DNA from: Methanoculleus frigidifontis
GTDB taxonomy: Archaea; Halobacteriota; Methanomicrobia; Methanomicrobiales; Methanoculleaceae
DNA length: 64,000 bases
Reading direction: 5' to 3'
Assembly (NCBI RefSeq): GCF_030464345.1
Contig: NZ_VCYH01000007.1
Coordinates: forward strand, 62,001-126,000
Shown in pieces: positions 45,486 to 53,494 of the stretch. Every line of letters starts with the position of its first letter. The stretch's first letter is position 1. The notes under the pieces are model-generated. The model had not been told where the DNA came from and made no database searches. It saw only the letters and a list, made by a program, of their open reading frames with translations. Position numbers and translations under genes: made by a program.

Positions 45486-46246
45486 ACCGATTCCGTCTCC
45501 GGGTTGTGAATCTCACGCTTCAGCCGGTCGATGGCTGCCATAACGGCGGCGAATGCCTCCTGCCGGTGCTCTGCCAGTATAGCAAGATAGGTTATATCTT
45601 CTCCGGCATACAGTCTCCCTTTCCGGTGGTGGAAGCGGACGCCGATGATCCCCTCGACGCCCTCCATATCCTTTCTGATAGACTCCATCGTCGCATCGAT
45701 GCTGTCGTCGAAGTCCATGTAATCGGTCCGTTCGTCGCCGGAATATTCGCGGACGATGCCGTTGAAGGTGAGGATCGCGCCTGCCCGGGAGACGTCGCAC
45801 GCCGCTTTCAGTTCTTTCACCAGCCCCTCGATGGTGTAGTAATCCTCGAAGCGATCGAGGTCTGCGATGACATCCTCAACGGTCGGGTTTCGCAGCAGGA
45901 CGTTCTCGGCGGCAAGATCGCCCATGACAATCTTCGGGAACGGTTTCGATTTGAGCCCTTCGATGATGGCGTACTCGATCCCTGCGTCGCAGAGGAGATG
46001 GAGCGCCTGGTCGAGGTCGGAGTCCCCGATCACGAAGACGGTCTTCTCTTCATCGATACCGCTTGCTATAGCAGCCCCCGCTTCATAGTACGCGGTCGTG
46101 TCTTTTCCGCCCTCCATGGCAAAGGTATGGTGGCCGAGGTGTTTGACCGCACCGACGCGGCCGCGTGTGCTCAGTGCCGCGATGAGGTCGCGGGCAAAAT
46201 ACGTCTTGCCGGTGTTCGAGAGCCCGACAATATGGATGACCTTCAT
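45482..46246 (-). CDS. MobB-MoaE fusion (molybdopterin cofactor synthesis)
   Basis: A 254-residue fusion. Residues 1-130 are a MobB-like P-loop domain (IVGLSNTGKTYFARDL, GAVKHLGHHTF), which helps attach GMP to molybdopterin. Residues about 140-254 match MoaE, the large subunit of molybdopterin synthase (AGAILTFNGIVREYSGDERTDYMDFD, GVRFHHRKGRLYAGEDITYLAILAEHRQEAFAAVMAAIDRLKREI). Methanogens need this cofactor, with W or Mo, for formylmethanofuran dehydrogenase. It overlaps both flanking genes by 4 nt. Confidence 0.9.
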   Translation of the reverse strand: MKVIHIVGLSNTGKTYFARDLIAALSTRGRVGAVKHLGHHTFAMEGGKDTTAYYEAGAAIASGIDEEKTVFVIGDSDLDQALHLLCDAGIEYAIIEGLKSKPFPKIVMGDLAAENVLLRNPTVEDVIADLDRFEDYYTIEGLVKELKAACDVSRAGAILTFNGIVREYSGDERTDYMDFDDSIDATMESIRKDMEGVEGIIGVRFHHRKGRLYAGEDITYLAILAEHRQEAFAAVMAAIDRLKREIHNPETESV

Positions 46247-46803
46247 GATGATTCCTCTTCCTCATGCTCTTCTGCAGTCTCTTCTTCGGCGACGCCCGAT
46301 TCCGTCCGGGTCTTGAGGATGACCGAGGCCGCTTCGGCAACGCCCCGCATGACGTCGGTGATCCGATCCTCGATATCGATCTCGTCGTCGATCTCGAGCG
46401 CCGTTCCCTCGACCTCCAGGAGGAACCTGGCGACTTCGCTCGCCTCAAAGAGGATCTCGTCGAGCTCGTCGGCGGTGAAGAACCCGCACATCGCCCCGTA
46501 GAAGAATGTCGCTCCTGCTTTTTTTACCTTCTTTTTGAATGCGCTGCGTGCCTGGTTCACCGCCTGGGGCGAGTAGGTGTCGAGCATGAAGGGGCAGAGC
46601 TCGGGGAGGTGTTCGCCGATGTAGGTCATCTCGGAACCGTTTATCGTCTTGAAATCCGCACAGAGGCGGGCTATCGCCCATTCCCGTGCGGTGACGTAGG
46701 TGTGTTTGCGCAGGAACTGATTGACCCGCTCATAGGTGGCGCCGTCGACCTTCTTGAATTTCTGGTACTTGTTTGGGTCTTTCTGGTCTGCTGGTTCGCT
46801 CAT
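46243..46803 (-). CDS. DUF5806-like archaeal protein
   Basis: A 186-residue soluble protein beginning QKFKKVDGATYERVNQFLRKHTYVTAREWAIARLCADFKT, which I recognise as a DUF5806-type archaeal family, and ending in a very acidic tail (EEETAEEHEEEESS). No catalytic motif is visible. It is the first gene of the DUF5806-MobB/MoaE-GlmM run, each gene overlapping the next by 4 nt. Confidence 0.8.
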   Translation of the reverse strand: MSEPADQKDPNKYQKFKKVDGATYERVNQFLRKHTYVTAREWAIARLCADFKTINGSEMTYIGEHLPELCPFMLDTYSPQAVNQARSAFKKKVKKAGATFFYGAMCGFFTADELDEILFEASEVARFLLEVEGTALEIDDEIDIEDRITDVMRGVAEAASVILKTRTESGVAEEETAEEHEEEESS

Positions 46804-46969
46804 TTTCTATTTACCCTCTGTCTGTTTTTGTATTTCAATGGCGGCGGTTTTCGGGTGCGCACTAGTGCAGCAGGATACGGTTCTGCCGGCGGCCGATCCG
46901 CCGTGCCGGGCGTCTCCGATGCGGCCCGTGCGCCGGTGGCGCAGAACGGACTGCACTGCTCTATGAAGG

Positions 46970-46990
46970 TATAGCAGCGCGTGGTTTATA
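46970..46990 (+). repeat. Short dispersed motif, copy b (TATAGCAGC..GGTTTAT family)
   Basis: TATAGCAGCGCGTGGTTTAT. The consensus TATAGCAGCAT(W)YGGTTTATCG recurs at 46867-46887 (degenerate), 47732-47751, 47803-47826, 50056-50076 (minus strand) and 50163-50182, all within 3.3 kb around the recombinase gene. Confidence 0.6.
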
Positions 46991-47731
46991 CGCTCTTCTG
47001 TTTTCGTATGCGGCTGCACAGGAGATCGCTTCCGGATGGGGCTGACTGCGTCGTATTCCCGCGAGTTCTTCCGCAGCGCCATGACCGAAGGGGGCGGTGA
47101 CCGGGGGCCTTCCGGACATTCGCGAAGATCTTTCCCGGAGTGCATACCGGTAGCACGGCCTCTTCGGCCCGGGACGTTCACGTTTCTCCTGCGGCACTGC
47201 ACGTGCCCCCGAATAGAACCGAGCAGGTTTCGGAGAGTCCGGCCGATCTGCACTGCCGTTGATCGCGGCTGGCCCGTGGATGCCTCGCTGTTTCGTGGAG
47301 CATTCCTGTTCTCCACCCGGGGTGAAAGCGGGCTGCCCGTCTGCCGGGATACCGTTTCTGTGGATCTGCCCCGCGGTGTTCGCGGCGCCGCCGACACTAT
47401 GGGGGCGGGGCGTTTTCTGCAAAACCCGCGCCGACGGTACGGCAAGGCTTGTTTGCGGAGCTGGATTCGGTTTCACGGTGTGCCGGCCCGGAGGCCGATT
47501 CTCCATCTCCGAAACCTGTCCGGGTGCGGTTCCGTGTCTGTCCAATACTTCTCTCCTCATCCATCTTTCGGTCATGGTGCCGGTCTGGATGTCCCGACTT
47601 CCGGGTATGGGTGGGCTCTCGCTCTGGCGCCGGTCCTCCTTCGGGTAGGTTCTCTCCGGACATTCGGTCGGCTCCGTGTCTTCTGTTTTCTGGCTGCCTC
47701 CGGCATTGAGGTTACAGCGGCGGTTTTCCCA

Positions 47732-47751
47732 CTGCAGTATTCGGTTTATCG
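47732..47751 (+). repeat. Short dispersed motif, copy c
   Basis: CTGCAGTATTCGGTTTATCG, sharing the GGTTTATCG half and the GCAG half of the motif. It is followed by a GACCGGCC sequence similar to the GACCGTCC after copy d. Confidence 0.5.
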
Positions 47752-47802
47752 ACCGGCCGTGCGGCGGCGGGAGATCGATCGACGATCCCTTCATCGTGAA
47801 CG

Positions 47803-47826
47803 TATAGCAGCATATGGTTTACCGAC
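47803..47826 (+). repeat. Short dispersed motif, copy d
   Basis: TATAGCAGCATATGGTTTAC followed by CGAC. Upstream GAACG resembles the GAAGG before copy b, so the shared unit is slightly longer than 20 bp. Confidence 0.6.
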
Positions 47827-48687
47827 CGTCCGATCCGGGCTGCATCGCGATCCGATCTCGTCCGCGATCTGCCGATCGGGCGCATCGCAGCACGTTTCGA
47901 TCCTGCTATGGCTGCGTGGCCATCTCCTTTTCTCTGGCGGTCCCTCCCTCCGCGATCTGATGGCCCGGAATCGGCCTGCGCGTGAGGTTCCCGGAAGCGA
48001 ACTGAAACTATTTCGGAGGTTGGCTGGATCTGCGCTGCCATTTCCGGGTGATTCCCGGATCTGCGTGGGGGTGCCCCCTGTCGCTCCTCTCCGCATGCGA
48101 TCTGCCCCTCCAGCCTCCGGCCGGGGCAGCCTTAGACGCATAAATGCAGGAACCGCCTGCATGAGGGGTGCCGGGTGTTTCCTGGGGCACTGCCGAAGCG
48201 TGCTGTGATCCGGATTCTCGTCTTCGATCTCTGAACGCCTGTGCGGCGAGGCTTGCGGTTCGGCATTCGTCCGTGGGTTTCGGGCGGCGAATCGGAGAAT
48301 TGCTTTCGCTTTTCTTGCGTTTTCCTTTGTCAATTCTCGAAATGTGCCCTTTTTGCCCTGCTCGGCTTTCAGGCAGTTCAACGAGCGAACGGGCGATCTT
48401 CTTCGGTCTTTCCGTGTCGCGAGCTCTTTCTCCCTGCCCGGTCCTGAGATCTCCCTTTGCTCTGTGGGGATCGCTCCACCATTTCCGCCCCGTCACAATC
48501 GAAACCCGGATCGCGGAACGTCGTCGTCATTCGGTGGACGCCTCGTCTTTCCCGCTCGTCCCGTCCCACTCGGCCTGCTCCGGAAACACGTCCTCATATC
48601 GCCTCTCTAACGCCGGATCTCCTTCTCGCCCATAGTCAGGTTCATCCGTACCGCCGATCTGCCCTCTATCGGCTTCTACAGCGATCG

Positions 48688-48697
48688 TTTATATATG
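48688..48697 (+). promoter_or_regulatory. Strong TATA box in the gene-free zone
   Basis: TTTATATATG is an excellent archaeal TATA box. No coding frame follows at a suitable distance. The predicted transcription start, about 27 nt from its centre, is 48719, exactly where a 10-bp hairpin begins. Confidence 0.55.
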
Positions 48698-48715
48698 GGC
48701 GGCAGGAGCCTCTCG

Positions 48716-48820
48716 CGTCGGAGCGAAACGTCTCTGCCGGCACCCGATCACTTTCGCTCCGCACGGCCGGGAATTATTATCCCGGGCGTGAATTCTCTTT
48801 TCGGGGTCCTTCCCCGGGAT
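48716..48820 (+). ncRNA. Candidate structured non-coding RNA
   Basis: Three hairpins follow a strong TATA box. Hairpin 1 pairs CGGAGCGAAA (48719-48728) with TTTCGCTCCG (48752-48761). Hairpin 2 pairs CCGGGA with TCCCGG around an ATTATTA loop (48767-48785). Hairpin 3 pairs CGGGG with CCCCG around TCCTT (48802-48816). No open frame fits. I do not recognise a known RNA family (SRP and RNase P motifs were not seen). The true ends are unknown. Confidence 0.4.
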
Positions 48821-49065
48821 CCCAGGGCGACGGCCCATACCTCCTAAACTTCGAATGAAACCACGATCAACTCCGTTCCGGCCATCCCATTCTTTTTCGC
48901 GGGATGGGTGTGAATCTCTTCATACTCCCTGCTTTTTGGCGTTTCTGCTGCCGAACCGATGTGCAGTATCAGATGCGCGGCACGGCTGTATCGTGACGGC
49001 GCACCACGGCGGGCAGGCGCCCGGACTGCCCTGTTCCGAATCCGGCGTTCGGCTGCGCCGGCAAG

Positions 49066-49091
49066 TGTCGCAGAACAGATATTCTGCGACA
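49066..49091. promoter_or_regulatory. Perfect 10-6-10 palindrome upstream of the recombinase (possible dif-like site or operator)
   Basis: TGTCGCAGAA-CAGATA-TTCTGCGACA: two 10-bp arms match perfectly around a 6-bp centre. Arm and spacer sizes resemble Xer/tyrosine-recombinase core sites. It also abuts the AAATTTATGT TATA element (49091-49100) of the recombinase gene, where a regulator could bind. Both readings are possible. Confidence 0.6.
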
Positions 49092-49125
49092 AATTTATGT
49101 GCGTTGGAATTTAACCAATTAAACG

Positions 49126-50043
49126 ATGGAAAACGGCTTTTTCGAGGAATGGCTCAATCGCTTCGCATACTACCTCCGGATGCGGAATTACTCGCCGAAA
49201 ACGGTCGAAAGCTACGACCAGACGGTCCGGCAGTTCGCCCGCTACGTCTGGCTCCGCCGGTCCGCCGACGGCGATGCCGTGTCATACGACGAGGATGATT
49301 TTGCGCACGCACGGCTCGATGCATCCGTCGCAGTCACGCCGGCACTGGTCACGGACTTCCTCTCCTACCTCGCCGGGCAGGGGTATCAGCCGCGGACGCT
49401 CCACCGCGTGATCTCGACGCTCTCGTCGTTTTACTCCTATCTCTACGCGCAGGGCGCCGTTCCGGCAAACCCGATGCTCGGCACGGAGCGGCCCCGCATC
49501 AAGAATCAGGAGCTCAAATACCTGAAGCACAGCCAGGTGCTCCGGCTCATCAACACCATCGAGGATGCCGAGGACCGTCTCATCGTGCGGCTGATCTACG
49601 CCACCGGCGTCCGTGTCTCCGAGCTCTGCACTATCGACGTCGAGGATATCGATTTCGAGGAGCACACCATCCGCGTCAAAGGCAAGGGCGACAAGATCCG
49701 GGTTGTCTTCATCGACGAGGAGACGCTCGCCGAGGTCGAGCAGTACATCGGCAATACGATCGTCGGCCCACTCTTCGTCGGCCAGCAGGGCAAACACATC
49801 TCGCCCCGCACGGTGCAGCGGATCTTCAAAAAATACGCGCCCGACGGGATCACGCCGCACAAACTCCGCCACTCCTACGCGAGCGAACTCTACCGCCGCT
49901 CCAAGAACCTCCGCGTCGTGCAGGAGAATCTCGGGCACACCTCGATCAAAACGACCGAGATCTACCTCCATACGGACATCGACGAGCGTAAACGCGTGTA
50001 TCGGGAGTTCTTCCCCCTCTCGAAGAACGATCGCACTGAGTGA
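49126..50043 (+). CDS. xerA: Tyrosine site-specific recombinase, Xer type
   Basis: A 305-residue recombinase. The N-terminal SAM-like core-binding domain (FFEEWLNRFAYYLRMRNYSPKTVESY) is followed by the catalytic domain with R163 (TGVRVSEL), K186/K188 (KGKGDK), H245 and R248 (HKLRHSYASEL), H271 (LGHTSIKTTEIY) and the nucleophile Y280. The compact length and lack of an insertion fit XerA, which resolves chromosome dimers, more than a phage integrase. A TATA element at 49093-49100 puts the transcript start within a few bases of the ATG, so the message is near-leaderless. It lies alone among repeats and non-coding DNA. Confidence 0.92.
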   Translation: MENGFFEEWLNRFAYYLRMRNYSPKTVESYDQTVRQFARYVWLRRSADGDAVSYDEDDFAHARLDASVAVTPALVTDFLSYLAGQGYQPRTLHRVISTLSSFYSYLYAQGAVPANPMLGTERPRIKNQELKYLKHSQVLRLINTIEDAEDRLIVRLIYATGVRVSELCTIDVEDIDFEEHTIRVKGKGDKIRVVFIDEETLAEVEQYIGNTIVGPLFVGQQGKHISPRTVQRIFKKYAPDGITPHKLRHSYASELYRRSKNLRVVQENLGHTSIKTTEIYLHTDIDERKRVYREFFPLSKNDRTE

Positions 50044-50055
50044 TCGATCGTGTGG

Positions 50056-50076
50056 GATAAACCGGATGCTGCTATA
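50056..50076 (-). repeat. Short dispersed motif, copy e
   Basis: On the minus strand TATAGCAGCATCCGGTTTAT, only 13 nt after the recombinase stop codon. The opposite orientation to copies b-d brackets the gene. Confidence 0.6.
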
Positions 50077-50162
50077 TTCGAGGGGGCTATCAGAGCAGAT
50101 CGCCGTCCCGGTGCCTGCCGGCCGGTCGGCGTGAGCCGTCGCCGCACCGCGGGAGGCCTCGT

Positions 50163-50182
50163 GAGCAGCATACGGTTTATCG
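50163..50182 (+). repeat. Short dispersed motif, copy f
   Basis: GAGCAGCATACGGTTTATCG, matching the consensus over the last 17 positions. It lies in inverted orientation to copy e, about 90 bp away. Confidence 0.6.
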
Positions 50183-50288
50183 GCTCTCCGCTATGAGCTG
50201 TGAGCGCCCGTCAGGCAGGGAGGGCGTTTCTCACGAGCGCTACCCTTCGATACGGGGATTTGCGCGTCTCCCGCGTTCTTCCCCTGAC

Positions 50289-50531
50289 CGCGCTTGTCCC
50301 GGCGTCTCCCCATGCCGTGGACCGTGGTGGCTAAGCGCCCCCGGGGTGGGGGCAGTCATGGCGACACCCGGGGGAACGCCGTGCCCCCCGAATACCCCGG
50401 ATTGCGGTTATCCGGAGCAAGAGATGGAACCTCATCAAGTGCTTGGACCCCGCCGATAGCAACAGGAATGCAGTACACCCACAGGATACGGTAGCGTATA
50501 TGGGCACGTCTCCTCCCCGCCCTGCGAAGAT
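50289..50531 (-). repeat. Dispersed mosaic repeat, copy 2
   Basis: Read on the minus strand this is the counterpart of 13928-14200, with long shared blocks such as TTCCTGTTGCTATCGGCGGG, CATATACGCTACCGTA and CACGGTCCACGGCA. It lacks the ~66-bp structured segment of copy 1. A module GCGGGAATCTTCGCAGGG at its outer end also recurs in copy 1 and at 59655, in a different order, so the family is a mosaic. Confidence 0.75.
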
Positions 50532-50673
50532 TCCCGCATCGGTTCCGCTTTCCGGAACGCTCGCGGCGATCCCGGGCCGGCCGCATCTCCCTGCTCTGCC
50601 TGCATGATTACTCCTGGCCGGACGCCTCCCGGAAGAGCAACTATGAAATGCATGGACGACCATTCTGTGTGAT

Positions 50674-51600
50674 ATGCGCTACATCGTCACCGGCGGTTCC
50701 GGGTTCATCGGGTCGAACCTCGCCGACGAACTGGCACGGGAACACGACGTCGTCATCATCGACAACATCTCGACGGGACGGCGTGTGAACAGCGAACACC
50801 TCCTCGAAAACGAGCACGTGACCTTCGCCGAGGGCAGCGTCACCGATCTTGCGCTCCTGCAGGATCTCTTCGCCGGCGCCGACGGCGTCTTTCACCAGGC
50901 GGCGATCCCCTCGGTCCCCCGCTCGGTGAACGACCCCATCTCTTCGAACGAGGCGAACGTCACCGGCACGCTGAACGTCCTCGTCGCGGCGAAGGACTGC
51001 GGTGTCCGCAAAGTCGTCGCCGCGTCGTCCTCCTCGGTCTACGGCGACACCCCGGTGCTCCCGAAGCACGAAGGGATGCAGCCAAATCCCCTCTCCCCCT
51101 ACGCGGTCTCGAAGCTCGCGGACGAGTACTACGGTAAAGTCTTCTCCGAGCTCTACGGCATCCAGACCGTTTTTTTGCGCTACTTCAACGTCTTCGGGCC
51201 CCGGCAGGACCCGAATTCCGAGTACGCCGCCGTCATCCCGAAGTTCATCACCCGGCTCCTCGAAAACCGGCCGCCGACGATCTACGGCGACGGCGGGCAG
51301 ACCCGCGACTTCACCTTCGTCCGCGACGTCGTGCAGGCGAACATCAGGGCGATGGAGAGCGATGCAGAGGGCGTCTTCAACATCGCCTGCGGCAGGAGGA
51401 TCAGCTTAAACGACCTCGCCGCCACCCTGATGGATATCATCGGCGTCCGGGTCGACCCGGTCTACGAACCGGCGCGGGCCGGGGATGTCCGGGACTCGCT
51501 TGCCGACATCTCGCGTGCCCGCGAGGCCTTCGGCTACGACCCGCAGTACACCGTCGAGGAAGGGCTCGCCGAGACGGTGGACTGGTTCCGTCGGCACTAA
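50674..51600 (+). CDS. NAD-dependent sugar epimerase (GalE/WbpP type)
   Basis: A 308-residue short-chain dehydrogenase. It has the NAD-binding loop VTGGSGFIGSNLADEL, the catalytic Ser in SSSVYGD, the YxxxK pair in PYAVSKLADEYYGK and the RYFNVFGPRQDP segment. It probably interconverts UDP-Glc/Gal or their N-acetyl forms. It lies at the edge of the surface sugar cluster. A TATA box is not obvious. Confidence 0.93.
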   Translation: MRYIVTGGSGFIGSNLADELAREHDVVIIDNISTGRRVNSEHLLENEHVTFAEGSVTDLALLQDLFAGADGVFHQAAIPSVPRSVNDPISSNEANVTGTLNVLVAAKDCGVRKVVAASSSSVYGDTPVLPKHEGMQPNPLSPYAVSKLADEYYGKVFSELYGIQTVFLRYFNVFGPRQDPNSEYAAVIPKFITRLLENRPPTIYGDGGQTRDFTFVRDVVQANIRAMESDAEGVFNIACGRRISLNDLAATLMDIIGVRVDPVYEPARAGDVRDSLADISRAREAFGYDPQYTVEEGLAETVDWFRRH

Positions 51601-51602
51601 TC

Positions 51603-52841
51603 TCATTTGAGTGCGTAGGAGGTGCGGGGCGTCTCCAGTAGCCGGCGGTTCCTGCTCCTCGCCACCATCTGTTTTACCGAGTACGTCAGGCCGCGAAGAC
51701 TGCCGCGCATCATCCCGAGCGCCGGGAGCGGGTCGTCGAGCGAGAGGATGTCGTCGTAGGCATCCGGGTAGCGGAGAAACTCCCGCACCGCCGCCCCTTT
51801 CTTCCTGCTCTTCAGTGAGGAGGCCAGCCAGAGAAGATCCCCGGTGACGAGCCACCGGCACCGCACGCCGACCGGGTACTCCATCGCCGGCGCGACGTCC
51901 CCCTCGCAGACGAGCCGGTGGAGGTAGTAGGGAAAATCAACCCCTGCCGCCACCGGCAGGGCGAGCGACCCCCAGAACCTGCCGTTCACCTCCATGAGTT
52001 TCGGCGTCCCGTCGCGTGCGTCCACCTTGAACTCCACCATGGCGACGCCGTGCCACCGGAGTTTCTCCAGCAGCCGGACGGCGGGCTTATGCAGGTCCTC
52101 ACGGTAGATGCTCTCCCGCATGGTGCTCACGCCGCCGGCTACCGGGTACTCCCGGAGCCGCCGGTGCATGAAGAGAACCCGTGGCTCGCCGTGGTGGGTG
52201 AGCATCTCGACCCCGTATCCCTCTCCGGGGATGTATTCCTGGATGAGGGGCATCTTTCCACTCCTCTCAAGAATCTTTGCGGCGATCCCGGGGAGCTGCT
52301 CCCTGGTCTTCACGTAATTTTCATCGGTGACCTTGAGCGTGAACGGCCTGCCGTCTCTCCAGAGCGTCTTTGACCGCGACTTCACGACGACGGGGTACTC
52401 GATCTCGCCTTCGATCTCCGCAAGGTCGTCCATGCTCTCGACAAAATACGTCTTCGGAACCGGAACCCCTGCCTCGATCGCGGCACGGAACGTCCGCGCC
52501 TTATCCTGGGTCAGCAGCATCCGGTCGTAGTCCGGGTACGGCACCCGGGTGTACCGCTCGAGCCTCGTCTTGTAGTAGGAGATGGGGAGCGTGGTGATCT
52601 CGCGCGACGCATAGATCGCGTCGTAGTCCTCCTGCTGCAGGAAGTCTTCCAGCCAGGTAATGAATGCATGGCAGTCCTCCTGGGGATCCGGATGCACGAC
52701 GCTCTTTGTGACATGCTTTGAAAGCGACGACGTCGACATCCGGTAGTGTTCGCCGGTATGGACTTCGATGCCTCTCCTGCCGAGCGACCGGGCAATCGCG
52801 AGGCTTGCCCGTTCGCCCCCGTCAGTGACAAAAACCCTCAT
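51603..52841 (-). CDS. ATP-grasp domain protein
   Basis: A 412-residue enzyme of the carbamoyl-phosphate-synthase-like ATP-grasp superfamily. Residues 1-110 are a Rossmann-like preATP-grasp domain (VFVTDGGERASLAIARSLGRRGIEV). ATP-binding motifs follow (YPVVVKSRSKTLW, PLIQEYIPGEGYGVEML, MEVNGRFWGSLALPVAAGVDFPYYLHRL). It likely ligates a carboxylate to an amine; the substrate is unknown. ATG 52841 overlaps the PHP gene by 4 nt; the frame beyond it is shadow. Confidence 0.9.
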   Translation of the reverse strand: MRVFVTDGGERASLAIARSLGRRGIEVHTGEHYRMSTSSLSKHVTKSVVHPDPQEDCHAFITWLEDFLQQEDYDAIYASREITTLPISYYKTRLERYTRVPYPDYDRMLLTQDKARTFRAAIEAGVPVPKTYFVESMDDLAEIEGEIEYPVVVKSRSKTLWRDGRPFTLKVTDENYVKTREQLPGIAAKILERSGKMPLIQEYIPGEGYGVEMLTHHGEPRVLFMHRRLREYPVAGGVSTMRESIYREDLHKPAVRLLEKLRWHGVAMVEFKVDARDGTPKLMEVNGRFWGSLALPVAAGVDFPYYLHRLVCEGDVAPAMEYPVGVRCRWLVTGDLLWLASSLKSRKKGAAVREFLRYPDAYDDILSLDDPLPALGMMRGSLRGLTYSVKQMVARSRNRRLLETPRTSYALK

Positions 52842-53494
52842 ATATGCACCAGTTGTTTGAACCGGGCTGCGCAGAGGCTGTAGCCGTTTGCGAGGAGATG
52901 GTTGCTGCACCGTCCGGTACACCGCCGGTCCGCCGAGAGCAGCGCTCTCCTGACCTCCTCGGGGTCGTTGCCGTCGATATCGATCTGCGTCACCACCCTG
53001 CCGATCTCCCAGCATGCGTGTGCATCGCTGCCGGTGACCGGCCGTTTGCCTGTGGCGGCACAGAGCGCCTCTGCCCGGGTATTCTCCTCCTGTCGTGATT
53101 TTGCATTGATGACCTCGACGAGGTCGACGGACGGGACGAGCGTCGCCGGATCGCAGCGTCTCCGGTAGGGGTGGGGAAGGACGACGAGACCGTCCTGGTC
53201 ACGGATCCTGTCGACGACCTCGTAGAACGGTTGCGGTGCGATCTCCGTCTCGAGGAAGAGTCCGATGACGTCTCCCCAGTCGGTCTTGATCTCCATGCCG
53301 GGAACGACACAGATCTCATAGCGCCGCGATGCTCTCTGGATCTCGGAGCGTGCACTGGCGTATGCCGCCATCGTGTTGTGATCGGTTATCGATAGTACCC
53401 TGATATTGCGTTTATCTGCTGTTTTAAGGATTCTCTGTGGGCTTGCAAAAGAGTCGTACGAGTACTTCGAGTGTATATGCAAGTCCATATTCAC
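52838..53494 (-). CDS. PHP-domain metal-dependent phosphoesterase
   Basis: A 218-residue PHP-fold hydrolase. Metal ligands are in MDLHIHSKYSYDS at the N-terminus, ITDHNTMAAY near residue 37, PGMEI near 65, LPHPYR near 105 and TGSDAHACWEIG near 155. It resembles small PHP phosphoesterases acting on phosphate esters. GTG 53494 has GGAG 7 nt upstream; ATG 53488 is the alternative. It is co-transcribed with the ATP-grasp gene. Confidence 0.88.
   Translation of the reverse strand: MNMDLHIHSKYSYDSFASPQRILKTADKRNIRVLSITDHNTMAAYASARSEIQRASRRYEICVVPGMEIKTDWGDVIGLFLETEIAPQPFYEVVDRIRDQDGLVVLPHPYRRRCDPATLVPSVDLVEVINAKSRQEENTRAEALCAATGKRPVTGSDAHACWEIGRVVTQIDIDGNDPEEVRRALLSADRRCTGRCSNHLLANGYSLCAARFKQLVHI

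Larger units (their letters stand above)
46804..49125. other. 2.3-kb gene-free zone
   Basis: No supported gene although long frames occur on both strands; these are rich in Arg, Ser, Gly, Pro and lack domains and ribosome binding sites, as expected from GC-rich non-coding DNA. The region holds four copies of a ~20-bp motif (46867, 46970, 47732, 47803), a TATA box with three hairpins (48688-48820) and a perfect palindrome before the recombinase (49066-49091). Confidence 0.65.
50044..50673. other. Non-coding region with repeats between the recombinase and the epimerase gene
   Basis: 630 bp without a supported gene. It carries two copies of the short motif (50056-50076 on the minus strand and 50163-50182 on the plus strand) and copy 2 of the dispersed mosaic repeat (50289-50531). 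The remaining sequence up to the epimerase start shows nothing I can name. Confidence 0.6.

Noticed and set aside
47036-48208. 390-codon open frame on the plus strand in the gene-free zone, plus long minus-strand frames over the same DNA
   Set aside because: Composition is Arg/Ser/Gly/Pro-rich with no domain, no ribosome binding site and equally long frames on both strands, as expected from GC-rich non-coding DNA.
48716-48820. SRP RNA or RNase P RNA at the hairpin cluster
   Set aside because: The conserved SRP domain IV loop and the RNase P core motifs were not seen, and the segment is too short unless it extends far to the right.
49126-50043. Recombinase as a phage or integrative-element integrase
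   Set aside because: Nearby genes are not phage-like, no tRNA gene or direct att repeats were found, and the compact 305-residue form fits XerA better. It remains possible.
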